From positions 124,001-188,000 of the forward strand of contig NZ_CP061285.1 in the NCBI RefSeq assembly GCF_018687075.1: a stretch of DNA of 64,000 bases, in the 5' to 3' direction. Of the stretch, positions 28,952 through 38,538 are shown piece by piece. Position 1 is the stretch's first letter. Every line of letters starts with the position of its first letter. A model generated the notes under the pieces. It was not told where the DNA came from. It saw only the letters and a program-made list of their open reading frames with translations, and ran no database searches. Source of the DNA: Polynucleobacter sp. MWH-UH35A. Lineage in GTDB: Bacteria; Pseudomonadota; Gammaproteobacteria; Burkholderiales; Burkholderiaceae. The position numbers and the translations under genes are program-made.

Positions 28952-30001
28952 ATGCAGGACACTCAAACCATTGAAAAACCCTTAACCCAGTTCAAATCGA
29001 AGGCTGATTTGCATCAAGGGGCAAACTCTGGGGTCGATGCATCTGGCGAGTGGTCAGTGGCTCAAATTGAGGCCTTGTTTGCGCTTCCCTTTAATGAATT
29101 GATGCTCAAGGCCCAAGAGACTCATAAAGCCTATTTTCCAGAGGGTGATGTGGAATTGGCCACTTTGCTTTCTATCAAGACTGGTGGATGTCCTGAAGAC
29201 TGTGGTTATTGCCCTCAAGCTGCTCGTTATGACACCGACGTCAAGGCTGAGAAGTTGATGGGCTTAGAAGAGGTTCTAGAGGCTGCTAAAGCTGCTAAAG
29301 CTGCTGGATCTAACCGTTTCTGTATGGGTGCTGCTTGGCGCGAACCCAAAGACCGCGATATTGAAAAAGTCACGGCCATGATTAAGGGCGTAAAGGCCCT
29401 AGGCCTTGAAACCTGCGCTACCTTAGGCATGCTGGAGGCTGACCAAGCCCAGGCGCTACAAGAGGCTGGGCTGGACTTCTATAACCATAACTTAGACACC
29501 AGCGAAGATTTTTACCGATCTGTGATCTCAACTCGCGGCTATCAGGATCGTTTGGATACCATCTCCAATGTGCGTGCTGCAGGTATGTCAGTTTGTTGTG
29601 GTGGCATCGTGGGTATGGGTGAGTCTAGAGAACAGCGTGCAGCATTTTTGGCTCGTTTAGCCAACTTGAGCCCATATCCAGAATCAGTGCCTATTAATCA
29701 TTTGGTGCCAGTAGCTGGCACTCCCTTGGCTGAGCAAAAACCACTCGATCCACTCGAGTTTGTGAGAACTATTGCAGTTGCAAGAATCACGATGCCTAAG
29801 GCCCGTGTTCGCCTCTCAGCAGGCCGTCAGGAGCTTGGCAGAGCTGTTCAGGCTATGTGCTTTATGGCTGGCGCCAACTCGATTTTCTATGGTGAGCAAC
29901 TACTCACTACCGGCAATCCAGAGGCAGAACAAGACCGCCAACTCTTGGCGGAGTTGGGTCTCAAGACCAAACAAAGCTGTAAAGCAGAGGTTTTGGTCTA
30001 A
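28952..30001 (+). CDS. bioB: Biotin synthase
   Basis: Radical-SAM enzyme that inserts sulfur into dethiobiotin, using a [4Fe-4S] cluster held by [14 protein letters not shown] and a [2Fe-2S] cluster. The ATG at 28952 gives 349 residues starting [11 protein letters not shown]; the frame opens at a TTG at 28922, which I consider unlikely. The C-terminal region with [31 protein letters not shown] is typical of BioB. It is divergent from bioA-bioF-bioD and followed 11 bp later by coq7. Confidence 0.96.
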   Translation: MQDTQTIEKPLTQFKSKADLHQGANSGVDASGEWSVAQIEALFALPFNELMLKAQETHKAYFPEGDVELATLLSIKTGGCPEDCGYCPQAARYDTDVKAEKLMGLEEVLEAAKAAKAAGSNRFCMGAAWREPKDRDIEKVTAMIKGVKALGLETCATLGMLEADQAQALQEAGLDFYNHNLDTSEDFYRSVISTRGYQDRLDTISNVRAAGMSVCCGGIVGMGESREQRAAFLARLANLSPYPESVPINHLVPVAGTPLAEQKPLDPLEFVRTIAVARITMPKARVRLSAGRQELGRAVQAMCFMAGANSIFYGEQLLTTGNPEAEQDRQLLAELGLKTKQSCKAEVLV

Positions 30002-30012
30002 CTTTTCCTGAA

Positions 30013-30642
30013 ATGTCCCCGATAGATCGTTTCATACTGGAGTTTGATACTGCCCTTCGATCGGTAGTTGGGGGCGCTAATGCGCAAAGACCGATACCGG
30101 GGTCTGATATTGCGGGTAATGTCGGCTTAAATGCTGCTGAACGCAAACATGCAGCTGGACTCATGCGAGTAAATCATGTTGGTGAAGTTTGCGCACAAGC
30201 ACTGTATCAATCGCAAAAATTAGTGGCTCGAAATCCTGAAATTCAGGAGATGTTGGATCACTCCGGTCAAGAAGAGATGGATCATCTTGCATGGTGTGAA
30301 TCACGTCTTCAAGAGTTGGGGTCACACACTAGTTATCTCAATCCAATTTGGTATGCTGGATCCTTTGCAATCGGCTTGGTAGCAGGCTTAGCGGGTGATA
30401 AGTGGAGTTTAGGTTTTGTCGCCGAAACTGAAAAACAAGTTGAGAATCATTTGGAGAGTCATCTCGAAAAATTACCCAAGGATGATCAACGTTCACGTGC
30501 AATTGTTGATCAAATGCGCATTGATGAAATTGAACATGGACAAGCCGCAAAAAATGCTGGCGGTGCAAATTTGCCAGAGCCAATTCAAAAAATAATGCAG
30601 GCGATGTCCAAGGTTATGACCACAACTGCTTACAAAATTTAA
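30013..30642 (+). CDS. coq7: 2-polyprenyl-3-methyl-6-methoxy-1,4-benzoquinone monooxygenase (Coq7)
   Basis: Di-iron hydroxylase of ubiquinone synthesis (penultimate step). The 209-residue protein has the ferritin-like iron ligands [50 protein letters not shown] and [17 protein letters not shown]. Many betaproteobacteria use Coq7 where E. coli uses UbiF. The N-terminal RTT-like [19 protein letters not shown] is characteristic of the betaproteobacterial form. It directly precedes the control region of the dcw cluster and is 11 bp behind bioB. Confidence 0.95.
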   Translation: MSPIDRFILEFDTALRSVVGGANAQRPIPGSDIAGNVGLNAAERKHAAGLMRVNHVGEVCAQALYQSQKLVARNPEIQEMLDHSGQEEMDHLAWCESRLQELGSHTSYLNPIWYAGSFAIGLVAGLAGDKWSLGFVAETEKQVENHLESHLEKLPKDDQRSRAIVDQMRIDEIEHGQAAKNAGGANLPEPIQKIMQAMSKVMTTTAYKI

Positions 30643-30708
30643 AACTGAAATTTGATTTAATCCCCGAAAATTATTTCTGATTAATTTTTTGATATATTTT
30701 CCAGGTAT

Positions 30709-30728
30709 TACTGTTTTTAAATACAGTA
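30709..30728. promoter_or_regulatory. Candidate LexA (SOS) box
   Basis: A perfect palindrome TACTGT-N8-ACAGTA (arms 30709-30714 and 30723-30728, AT-only spacer TTTTAAAT). This agrees fully with the E. coli type LexA consensus CTGT-N8-ACAG plus both flanking bases, the motif also used by many betaproteobacteria. Twelve fixed bases make a chance match in the window very unlikely. It lies about 215 bp upstream of mraZ and 66 bp after coq7; the only downstream gene in the + direction is mraZ. Confidence 0.7.
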
Positions 30729-30839
30729 TATTTCGGGATTATCTAGCCTAATAGCTAAGATCTATTCTTAAGTATATTTTCCAAGCCATTGTTTCAAGTA
30801 GTTATTTTATTAACACCATTTTCTGAACACACGACGCTA

Positions 30840-30855
30840 AGTGTTTGTAAACACT
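30840..30855. promoter_or_regulatory. 16-bp palindrome upstream of the mraZ promoter
   Basis: AGTGTTT (30840-30846), spacer GT, AAACACT (30849-30855). The half-site AAACACT recurs at 30882-30888, just overlapping the -35 hexamer. Likely binding site of an unidentified regulator of the dcw promoter; no family assignment. Confidence 0.4.
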
Positions 30856-30887
30856 AGAGAAATTCCCAAAAAAACTCCTAAAAACAC

Positions 30888-30916
30888 TTGACCCTCTTAG
30901 TGTGATCCTCTAAAGT
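30888..30916 (+). promoter_or_regulatory. Predicted sigma70 promoter of the dcw cluster
   Basis: TTGACC (30888-30893), a 17-bp spacer, then TAAAGT (30911-30916). Five of six and four of six bases match consensus. The expected transcription start, about 30923, leaves a leader of about 20 bases that contains the MraZ repeats. Confidence 0.6.
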
Positions 30917-30940
30917 GGGAGGAAGTGTGAAAAAGTGGGG
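30916..30940 (+). promoter_or_regulatory. MraZ operator (three 10-bp-spaced repeats)
   Basis: TGGGA (30916-30920), TGTGA (30926-30930) and TGGGG (30936-30940) repeat at exact 10-bp intervals, ending 3 bp before the mraZ ATG. MraZ is known to bind TGGGN repeats with 5-bp gaps in its own promoter and to repress the dcw operon. The first repeat touches the predicted -10, which fits repression. Confidence 0.75.
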
Positions 30941-30943
30941 TAA

Positions 30944-31375
30944 ATGGTGTTTCAAGGTGCGTCAGCTCTCAATTTAGATGCAAAAGGCCGCATGTCTGTG
31001 CCGGCTAAGCATCGTGACGCCTTGTTGGTTCAAGGTGAGGGCCGAGTCACGCTCACAAAGCACCCTGATGGCTGCTTACTTCTTTTCCCTAGGCCTGAGT
31101 GGGAAACCTTCAGAGCAAGAGTTGCGCAGCTCCCGATGGACGCACATTGGTGGCGTCGAATTTTTCTAGGTAATGCCGCAGAGATGGATTTGGATAGCGC
31201 TGGCCGTATCTTGGTGGGTCCCGAATTACGCGCAGCAGCAGGCATTGAAAAAGAAGTGATCTTGCTCGGTATGGGTAGTCACTTGGAGTTGTGGGATGCA
31301 GCAACATATGCTGCAAAAGAACAGGCTGCGATTGCGCAAGGCATGCCTGAAGCACTCAAGCAATTTAATTTTTGA
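30944..31375 (+). CDS. mraZ: Transcriptional regulator MraZ
   Basis: AbrB-fold DNA-binding protein, first gene of the dcw cluster, that represses its own operon. The 143-residue protein contains two SpoVT/AbrB-like repeats: [17 protein letters not shown] and [29 protein letters not shown]. Operator repeats lie directly upstream. rsmH follows 12 bp later, as in nearly all bacteria. Confidence 0.97.
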   Translation: MVFQGASALNLDAKGRMSVPAKHRDALLVQGEGRVTLTKHPDGCLLLFPRPEWETFRARVAQLPMDAHWWRRIFLGNAAEMDLDSAGRILVGPELRAAAGIEKEVILLGMGSHLELWDAATYAAKEQAAIAQGMPEALKQFNF

Positions 31376-31387
31376 TGACGGAGTGCC

Positions 31388-32338
31388 ATGAACATTACTC
31401 ATCGCCCAGTGTTGCTGGCCGAGGCGGTGACGGCGCTAGTTGGCGGTCCGCTCATCCAAAATCAAAAGTTAGAAAAACAAATTTTGCTTATCGACGGAAC
31501 CTTTGGGCGCGGTGGTCACACACAGGCATTGCTGAAAGAATTGAATTCCTCTGCTCGCATGATTTCTTTCGACAAGGATTTGGATGCGATTGCAGTGGCG
31601 CAACAAATCAACGATCCCCGCTTGAAGATTGTGCACAACAGTTTTGCGCAGATGGATCAGTACGCAGAACCAGAATCAGTCGATGGCATTTTGTTGGACT
31701 TAGGAATCAGCTCGCCTCAGGTGGACGAGGCGCATCGAGGCTTTTCCTTTCGTCGCGAAGGTCCGCTCGATATGCGCATGAATACCGATCATGGGTTAAC
31801 AGCAGCAGAGTGGCTAGAGCAGACACCGCTAGAGGAAATCACACACGTGATTAAGACTTACGGAGAAGAGCGTTTTGCATTTCGGATTGCGAAGGCTATT
31901 GTGGCCAAGCGCGAAGAAGGCTTGCCTCCAAAAACCACAACTGAGTTAGCTAGTCTTGTGGCAAGTGTTGTGCGTACACGTGAAGTAGGCCAAGATCCTG
32001 CAACTAGAACATTTCAAGCCTTGCGTATTTTTATTAACCGCGAATTAGAAGATTTAGAGCTCGGGTTAAAGGCAGCGTTGAAATTGTTAAAACCTGGCGC
32101 ACGTCTTGCGGTGATTAGTTTTCATTCGCTTGAAGATCGTATCGTGAAGCAGTTTATGCAGGCTCATGCAAAAGTAGAGGTGCCGCGTGGCTTGCCAGTT
32201 CGCGACAGAGATTTACCGCAAAGCGCTCTTGAAATTATCGGCCGCATCAAACCAAGCGATACCGAAGTCGCTGAAAATCCTCGTGCTCGTTCAGCCATTA
32301 TGCGTATTGCCGAAAAGCGTATGGGGGTCGCTGGATGA
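31388..32338 (+). CDS. rsmH: 16S rRNA (cytosine(1402)-N4)-methyltransferase
   Basis: Methylates N4 of C1402 in the ribosomal decoding centre. The 316-residue protein starts [14 protein letters not shown] and has [16 protein letters not shown] (SAM binding), [23 protein letters not shown] and [19 protein letters not shown] frame on the same strand at 31372 is only a shadow. The ATGA junction with ftsL indicates coupling. Confidence 0.98.
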   Translation: MNITHRPVLLAEAVTALVGGPLIQNQKLEKQILLIDGTFGRGGHTQALLKELNSSARMISFDKDLDAIAVAQQINDPRLKIVHNSFAQMDQYAEPESVDGILLDLGISSPQVDEAHRGFSFRREGPLDMRMNTDHGLTAAEWLEQTPLEEITHVIKTYGEERFAFRIAKAIVAKREEGLPPKTTTELASLVASVVRTREVGQDPATRTFQALRIFINRELEDLELGLKAALKLLKPGARLAVISFHSLEDRIVKQFMQAHAKVEVPRGLPVRDRDLPQSALEIIGRIKPSDTEVAENPRARSAIMRIAEKRMGVAG

Positions 32339-32601
32339 ATCGCGCCACCTTAACTTTGCTTGCCTTGCTTTTGATCTGCGCCTTATCTTTGGTTGCCGTT
32401 CAGCAGCGTGCACGCAAGCTATTTATTTTGCAAGAGCGTGCGCAGATTGAAGAGCGCAAATTAAACCAAGAATGGTTGCGTCTTGAATATGAGCAGCGCA
32501 ATCTTTCAAAGTCTGCACGCATTCGTGATGTTGCGCGCAATCAGTTACATATGTCTCCGATTTCTCCCGAGCGTACTTTGTATTTGAAGGAGGCTAAATG
32601 A
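32335..32601 (+). CDS. ftsL: Cell division protein FtsL
   Basis: Bitopic membrane protein of 88 residues: a membrane segment at residues 4-22 ([19 protein letters not shown]) followed by a periplasmic coiled coil ending in [14 protein letters not shown]. In the divisome it forms the FtsQLB complex that activates FtsWI. The short length and its place between rsmH and ftsI settle the call, since FtsL sequence is poorly conserved. It overlaps both neighbours by 4 bp. Confidence 0.93.
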   Translation: MNRATLTLLALLLICALSLVAVQQRARKLFILQERAQIEERKLNQEWLRLEYEQRNLSKSARIRDVARNQLHMSPISPERTLYLKEAK

Positions 32602-34370
32602 GGCCGGTTGGTTTTTCTACTACGCCAAATTTAGTATTGCGTCTGCCTATGTGGCGGTCGCGCTTGATGCTGTTTCTCTTGTTCTTTGTTTTCATGATGC
32701 TATTGCTGCGTGCATTTTGGATTCAGGGTCCAGGAAATGCATTTTACGAAGCCAAAGGTGTGCGTGGTACTCAGCGCGAATTAGAGCTACCTGCTAGCCG
32801 CGGAAAAATATTGGATCGCAATGGCCAAGTGATTGCTACCAGTCTCGAGGCTAAATCTGTTATTGCCTATAACGACACGGTGCCCGACGACTTAGCTGCC
32901 GATAAAGTGCAGAAGCTAGCAAGTCTTTTGCAAATTAGCGAGGCTGAGCTACGTAAGAAGCTAAAAGAGGAGCGCAAGCAAATCTTCTTAAAGCGTCAAG
33001 TGGATCCAGCAGTTGCGCAACAGATTAAGCAGTTGGAAATCCCAGGCATTGGTTTAAATAATGAATATCGTCGCTTCTATCCAGAGGGAGAGGCGATGGC
33101 CCATGTGGTTGGTTTCACTAATGTGAACGATAAGGGTCAGGAGGGCATGGAGCTTTCTCGTGAGAATGAGCTTGCTGGGCATCCCGGTCAAAGACGTGTG
33201 GTGGTTGATCGCTTGGGTCGTGTTGTTGAAGATGTTGCCATCTTGCAGTTGCCACAAAACGGAAAAGATTTAAATCTGTCTATCGATAGCAAAATTCAGT
33301 TCTTGGCTTACAACGCTGTTAAAGATGCTGTTGAAAAGCATCACGCAAAAGCAGGCGGCGCTGTAGTGCTAGATACGCAAACTGGCGAGATTTTGGCTTT
33401 GGCAAACTATCCAAGCTACAACCCAAATGATCGTAGAAACTTAACTGGCGAACAACTTCGTAATCGTGTATTGACTGACACTTTTGAGCCTGGCTCAACC
33501 ATGAAGCCGTTGACCGTTGCTATTGCATTGGAAAAGGGCGCTGTCAAGCCAGATACCAATATGGTGATTGGTGCGAAATATTTAGTTGGGCCTAAGCCAA
33601 TTACGGATACGCATCCATATGGAAACTTAACAGTTGCACAAATTATTCAGAAGTCTAGCAATATTGGTACTGCAAAGATTGCGATGAATAACCTCTCTGC
33701 CGAAGAGATGTGGGATTTCTATACCGCAGTAGGTTTGGGTCAGGCGCCGAAAATTGGATTCCCAGGTGCTGTCGCAGGCACTGTGCATCCCTATAAGAAA
33801 TGGATGCCTACCGACCAAGCACGTATTGCGTTCGGGTACGGTATTTCTGCATCACTATTTCAGGTTGCGCGAGCTTATACCGTTTTTGCGCGTGATGGCG
33901 AATTGGTTCCATTAACCATTGAGCGCAGCCCAGAATACAAGCCAGGCACGAAAGTGCTTTCTCCAAAAACAGCGATTGAAATGCGGAACATGATGGAGGC
34001 AGTTACCGAGCCTGGTGGTACTGCTGTTAAGGCCCAAGCAGAGGGTTTCCGAGTTGGTGGAAAAACGGGTACAGCACATAAATTGGTTGGCAAGGGGTAT
34101 GGCAATAAATATCGCGCTTACTTTGCGGGTTTGGCGCCAATTAGTGCGCCACGTATTGTTGTTGCGGTCATGATTGATGAGCCTACGGGCGGAAGTCACT
34201 ACGGCGGTGACGTAGCTGCACCCGTGTTCTCAACAATCGTGAGTGAAACATTGCATACCTTAAATGTTTTGCCAGATAGCAAAGTCAAGCAAATGGTATT
34301 GCAGGATAAGAGTCCAGCTGAAATTCAGACTGCAAATGCTCAAGCTCAACATGTGGTTTTGAAGCGATGA
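32598..34370 (+). CDS. ftsI: Septal peptidoglycan transpeptidase FtsI (PBP3)
   Basis: Crosslinks septal peptidoglycan with FtsW as partner. The 590-residue protein has a cytoplasmic tail and one membrane anchor (about residues 21-41), a dimerisation domain beginning RGTQRELELPASRGKILDRNGQ, and the transpeptidase motifs STMK (in FEPGSTMKPLTVA), SSN (QKSSNIG) and KTG (VGGKTGTAHK). These are the S-x-x-K, S-x-N and K-T-G motifs of class B penicillin-binding proteins. Starts in the ATGA overlap with ftsL. Confidence 0.98.
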   Translation: MRPVGFSTTPNLVLRLPMWRSRLMLFLLFFVFMMLLLRAFWIQGPGNAFYEAKGVRGTQRELELPASRGKILDRNGQVIATSLEAKSVIAYNDTVPDDLAADKVQKLASLLQISEAELRKKLKEERKQIFLKRQVDPAVAQQIKQLEIPGIGLNNEYRRFYPEGEAMAHVVGFTNVNDKGQEGMELSRENELAGHPGQRRVVVDRLGRVVEDVAILQLPQNGKDLNLSIDSKIQFLAYNAVKDAVEKHHAKAGGAVVLDTQTGEILALANYPSYNPNDRRNLTGEQLRNRVLTDTFEPGSTMKPLTVAIALEKGAVKPDTNMVIGAKYLVGPKPITDTHPYGNLTVAQIIQKSSNIGTAKIAMNNLSAEEMWDFYTAVGLGQAPKIGFPGAVAGTVHPYKKWMPTDQARIAFGYGISASLFQVARAYTVFARDGELVPLTIERSPEYKPGTKVLSPKTAIEMRNMMEAVTEPGGTAVKAQAEGFRVGGKTGTAHKLVGKGYGNKYRAYFAGLAPISAPRIVVAVMIDEPTGGSHYGGDVAAPVFSTIVSETLHTLNVLPDSKVKQMVLQDKSPAEIQTANAQAQHVVLKR

Positions 34371-35917
34371 GGGTGGCTTTGAAAATAGACACCAATCATT
34401 TGATTGACCACTTGCATACACTGGCGAATTCTTCCGCCAAAGTGTGTGCGGATAGTCGCCAGATTCAATCTGGCGATATCTTTTTTGCCTACCCTGTGGG
34501 TCATGGCAGTGCATTGCGTGATGGCCGCCAATTTATTCAAGCTGCTTTAGAGAATGGTGCAGCCGCAGTAGTTTTCGATCCGGTGAATATTGGTGAGCAA
34601 TTTGTAGATCATCCGCAATGTTTTGCGGTTGAAAATCTAGCGGCTCAAGTGGGCCAATTGTGCTCCCAGTGGTATGGATATCCTAGTAAGGAATTAAATA
34701 TTATTGGTGTAACGGGCACCAATGGCAAAACAAGTATTACGCAGTGGCTTGCTCAGGCATTAGACACTAGCAGCAGTCGCGCTGCAGTTTTAGGTACTTT
34801 AGGTACTGGCTTTCCCGGTGCATTAGTTCAGACTGGATATACAACTCCAGATGCTCCAAAGTTACAAACTCAGCTAGCAGAGTTGCGTAGTGCTGGAGCT
34901 AAACACGTAGCAATGGAAGTATCTTCGCACGCATTACATCAAGATCGCATCGTAGGGACACAAATTACTTGCGCTGTGTTCACTAATTTGACGCAGGATC
35001 ATTTGGACTATCACGGCAGTATGGCTGATTATGCCGAGGCAAAGGCTAAATTATTTCAGCAAGCGGGCCTTAAGAATGCTGTGATCAACTTGGATGATCC
35101 CTTTGGCCGTGAATTGGCGATGAATTTATTGGCGAAAGATGGTTTGAAGGTTTGGGCGTATGCATTATCTGACTCCGCATTTATAGGTTTTGAGAAGTTT
35201 GGCAATCGCTTACTGCGCATTTATGCACAAGATACTGCTTTGAGTGGTGCAGGTTACAACACTACCTTTGTTTGTGGTGGTGTAGGCAGCGTTCAGCTGC
35301 ATGTCCCATTGTTGGGTGAATTTAATCTAAGTAATGCACTTGCTGTGTGGGCGGTATTGCTCACACAAGGGATGGATTGCGATACCGCGAGCAAAAAAGT
35401 CAGCCAATTAAGCCCGGTGCTTGGGCGTATGGAATTGATTCGGCTTGGTAAGCATCAAAAGACAGAAGGTTTGTTAGCGGTTGTTGATTATGCGCATACA
35501 CCAGATGCCCTAGAGAAAACTTTGCAAGCCTTGCGGCCTGTTGCTGAGCAACGTGGTGGAAACATTTGGTGCGTATTTGGTTGTGGTGGCGATCGTGATG
35601 CTGGCAAGCGCTCTCTGATGGGGGCTGTTGCTGAACGTAATGCTGATCATGTTCTAATCACAAGCGATAATCCACGCTCAGAAGATCCGCAGGCCATTAT
35701 GCAGATGATTCGAAGTGGTATTTCGAGTGATGCCAATAATGTTCAAATAATTGCTGATCGTGCGGCAGCTATTATGGCTGCTATTCGTCATGCTGATGCT
35801 CGTGACATTGTCTTGGTTGCTGGCAAGGGTCATGAAACCACTCAAGAAATCAATGGTAAGAAGTTTGATTTCTCTGATCAAGAGCACATTCGCTTAGCTG
35901 CTGGAGGCGGGGTCTGA
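34367..35917 (+). CDS. murE: UDP-MurNAc-tripeptide synthetase (meso-DAP adding)
   Basis: Adds meso-diaminopimelate to UDP-MurNAc-L-Ala-D-Glu. The 516-residue Mur ligase shows VTGTNGKTSITQWLAQAL (P-loop), the NLTQDHLDYHGSM segment with the carbamylated-lysine region nearby, VDYAHTPDALEKTLQALRP, and TSDNPRSEDPQAI. The DNPR motif is the known determinant of meso-DAP specificity, so the peptidoglycan should contain meso-DAP. It overlaps ftsI by 4 bp and murF by 1 bp. Confidence 0.97.
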   Translation: MRVALKIDTNHLIDHLHTLANSSAKVCADSRQIQSGDIFFAYPVGHGSALRDGRQFIQAALENGAAAVVFDPVNIGEQFVDHPQCFAVENLAAQVGQLCSQWYGYPSKELNIIGVTGTNGKTSITQWLAQALDTSSSRAAVLGTLGTGFPGALVQTGYTTPDAPKLQTQLAELRSAGAKHVAMEVSSHALHQDRIVGTQITCAVFTNLTQDHLDYHGSMADYAEAKAKLFQQAGLKNAVINLDDPFGRELAMNLLAKDGLKVWAYALSDSAFIGFEKFGNRLLRIYAQDTALSGAGYNTTFVCGGVGSVQLHVPLLGEFNLSNALAVWAVLLTQGMDCDTASKKVSQLSPVLGRMELIRLGKHQKTEGLLAVVDYAHTPDALEKTLQALRPVAEQRGGNIWCVFGCGGDRDAGKRSLMGAVAERNADHVLITSDNPRSEDPQAIMQMIRSGISSDANNVQIIADRAAAIMAAIRHADARDIVLVAGKGHETTQEINGKKFDFSDQEHIRLAAGGGV

Positions 35918-37365
35918 TGTCTGATATGACAACCCTTGCTCAAGTGCAGGCCATGTTGCCTGGAAGCACGCTCATTAATTCTTCGGTGCAAACTGCTGGA
36001 GAGATATCTCTCTCTCGAGTGGGTACCGATAGTCGTCAGATTGAGCGTAATGAATTATTTGTTGCATTGGCAGGCGATCGGTTTGATGCGCATGACTTTT
36101 TGTCTGATGTGGCAAAAGCAGGAGCAGGTGCCGCATTAATTAGCGATCAGGAAAAATGCCCGGCAGACTTACCAGCAATTTGTGTGGCGAACACTCGTAT
36201 TGGTCTAGGAAACTTAGCAAAAGCATGGCGTACTAATCATTCCATTCCTTTAGCTTTAGTTACTGGTAGCAATGGTAAGACCACTGTTAAAGAGATGATT
36301 GCCTCAATTTTTAAGGCTGCGGTGGGCGATCAACACACTTTGGTGACTAAGGGTAATTTAAATAACGATATTGGCTTGCCATTAACGCTCTTGAAATTAC
36401 GTTCAACTGATCGCCTTGCAGTGGTTGAGCTCGGTATGAATCACCCCGGTGAGACGGCGCAGTTGGCTGGCATTGCGCAGGCGAATATTGCATTAATTAA
36501 TAACGCTCAGCGCGAGCATCAAGAATTTATGGCCACAGTGGCGGCGGTAGCGGAAGAGCACTCAGATGCTATTCGTACTTTGCCAAGCAATGGCATTGCA
36601 GTGTTCCCGGCGGACTCTGAGTTTGCAGATCTTTGGCATCAGGCAGCTGCTGGTCGTCAGGTTATTGATTTTGCGCTGTCATCTACTCAGACCAAGGCAT
36701 CAGCTGCCGTAACTGGCGCTCTATTAAGTAATGGACATGTGCAAATTCAGACAGCAAAAGGAACTATAGAAGTTCAGCTAAATACCCTAGGTAGTCACAA
36801 TGTACGTAATGCTTTAGCAGCAAGCGCTGTTGGTGTTGCGGCTGATATAAGTCTTGAAAAAATTAAGCAGGGACTGGAATCATTCTCGCCGGTGAATGGC
36901 CGCATGCAAGCGAAGGTCATCGATTCCAATCGCACCCTGATTGATGATAGTTATAACGCAAATCCTGACTCTGTTAGGGCGGCAATTGATGCATTAAAAC
37001 AATCTGGAAATATATCTTGGTTGATTTTGGGCGATATGGGTGAGGTCGGTGATCAAGGGCCCGAGTTCCATCGTGAGGTGGGTGCATACGCTGCCGAACA
37101 AGGGATAGCCAAGCTTTTTGTTTTGGGAGAGCAATCCCAATTTACGCTTCAAGGATTTAATGGGTCGGGCAACAGTGGTGCAATGACATCGCAAGCAACC
37201 CATTTTTTTGACATGGATAGCTTGATTGCGCAATTAAGAGATGCACTACATGCTCAGTCCAGCGGTAGTAATCAACACCTCAATATTTTGGTTAAAGGTT
37301 CGCGATTTATGCGCATGGAGCGTGTAGTACAGGCCTTGTTAGAGGAGGCTAAAGCATGCTCTTAA
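35917..37365 (+). CDS. murF: UDP-MurNAc-tripeptide--D-alanyl-D-alanine ligase
   Basis: Adds D-Ala-D-Ala to complete the UDP-MurNAc pentapeptide. Visible are [26 protein letters not shown], the P-loop [33 protein letters not shown], and [20 protein letters not shown]. At 482 residues the length is typical. It begins at a TGATG junction with murE and overlaps mraY by 10 bp. The 3' end carries the SD (GGAGG) for mraY. Confidence 0.97.
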   Translation: MSDMTTLAQVQAMLPGSTLINSSVQTAGEISLSRVGTDSRQIERNELFVALAGDRFDAHDFLSDVAKAGAGAALISDQEKCPADLPAICVANTRIGLGNLAKAWRTNHSIPLALVTGSNGKTTVKEMIASIFKAAVGDQHTLVTKGNLNNDIGLPLTLLKLRSTDRLAVVELGMNHPGETAQLAGIAQANIALINNAQREHQEFMATVAAVAEEHSDAIRTLPSNGIAVFPADSEFADLWHQAAAGRQVIDFALSSTQTKASAAVTGALLSNGHVQIQTAKGTIEVQLNTLGSHNVRNALAASAVGVAADISLEKIKQGLESFSPVNGRMQAKVIDSNRTLIDDSYNANPDSVRAAIDALKQSGNISWLILGDMGEVGDQGPEFHREVGAYAAEQGIAKLFVLGEQSQFTLQGFNGSGNSGAMTSQATHFFDMDSLIAQLRDALHAQSSGSNQHLNILVKGSRFMRMERVVQALLEEAKACS

Positions 37366-38525
37366 TGTTGGCGCAATGGTTGCAAGATGATTTCGGATTC
37401 TTCCGGGTATTCAACTACATCACTTTTAGAGCGGTGATGGCAACGGTGACCGCATTATTAATTGGTTTGGCAGCCGGGCCTTGGGTTATTCGTAAGTTAG
37501 CCGCTTTGAAAATGGGCCAGGCTGTGCGTACGGATGGACCTCAGACGCATTTGGTGAAATCTGGCACCCCAACCATGGGCGGTGTGTTGATTTTGATCGG
37601 CATCTTTATCTCATGCATATTGTGGGCCGATCTGAGCAATCGATTTATTTGGATTGTGATGATTGTGACCTTTGGTTTTGGCTTGGTGGGTTGGGTGGAT
37701 GACTATCGTAAGGTGGTTTACAAAGATCCGAAGGGAATGGCTTCAAGAGAAAAATTCTTTTGGCAAACCTTAATTGGTTTATTTGCTGCAATCTATCTGG
37801 CGTTCTCAGTTTCTGAAGTTAACAACCTCAAAGTGCTGCAATTATTTTATGAGTGGCTCAGAAGTGGGTTTGCTTTAGATCTGCCTGCAAAAACAAATTT
37901 ATTGCTGCCCTTTATGAAAGAAGTTAGTTACCCATTGGGAATCATGGGCTTCATTATTTTGAGTTACTTGGTAATTGTTGGTAGCAGCAATGCTGTAAAC
38001 CTAACTGACGGCCTGGATGGCCTAGTCATCATGCCGGTAATCCTAGTGGGCGCAGCATTGGGCGCTTTTGCTTATGTGATGGGTAATGCAATTTATGCAA
38101 AGTACCTTCTCTTTCCTTATATTCCCGGCGCTGGTGAGTTGATGATTTTCTGCGGAGCCATGGGCGGTGCTGGGCTAGCATTCCTCTGGTACAACACCCA
38201 TCCAGCACAAGTATTTATGGGTGATGTGGGGGCGCTTGCTCTAGGCGGCGCACTTGGCACGATTGCCGTCATTGTTCGTCAAGAAATTGTGTTGTTTGTG
38301 ATGGGCGGTATTTTTGTTGCTGAAACTGTTTCAGTCATGCTCCAGGTTGTTTGGTTCAAGTTCACAAAAAAACATTTTGGCGAAGGTCGTCGGATTTTCC
38401 GTATGGCGCCACTGCATCACCATTTTGAATTAGGTGGGTGGAAAGAAACGCAAGTGGTTGTACGTTTCTGGATCATCACTATTCTTTTAGTCTTAATTGG
38501 CTTGTCTAGCTTGAAGTTACGGTAA
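37356..38525 (+). CDS. mraY: Phospho-N-acetylmuramoyl-pentapeptide-transferase
   Basis: Integral membrane enzyme that makes lipid I from UDP-MurNAc-pentapeptide and undecaprenyl phosphate. About ten membrane segments, with [27 protein letters not shown]-type [26 protein letters not shown] and ending [13 protein letters not shown]. The Asp pairs DD and TDGLDG are catalytic. The ATG at 37356 aligns the N-terminus with E. coli MraY and has GGAGG 8 bases upstream, so I prefer it to the ATG at 37365. Confidence 0.98.
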   Translation: MLLMLAQWLQDDFGFFRVFNYITFRAVMATVTALLIGLAAGPWVIRKLAALKMGQAVRTDGPQTHLVKSGTPTMGGVLILIGIFISCILWADLSNRFIWIVMIVTFGFGLVGWVDDYRKVVYKDPKGMASREKFFWQTLIGLFAAIYLAFSVSEVNNLKVLQLFYEWLRSGFALDLPAKTNLLLPFMKEVSYPLGIMGFIILSYLVIVGSSNAVNLTDGLDGLVIMPVILVGAALGAFAYVMGNAIYAKYLLFPYIPGAGELMIFCGAMGGAGLAFLWYNTHPAQVFMGDVGALALGGALGTIAVIVRQEIVLFVMGGIFVAETVSVMLQVVWFKFTKKHFGEGRRIFRMAPLHHHFELGGWKETQVVVRFWIITILLVLIGLSSLKLR

Positions 38526-38538
38526 TTCAAAAGTAAAT

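Noticed and set aside
31372..31854. 160-codon open frame on the plus strand
   Set aside because: It lies in another frame over rsmH, whose motifs and ribosome site are clear. Its translation shows no family features.
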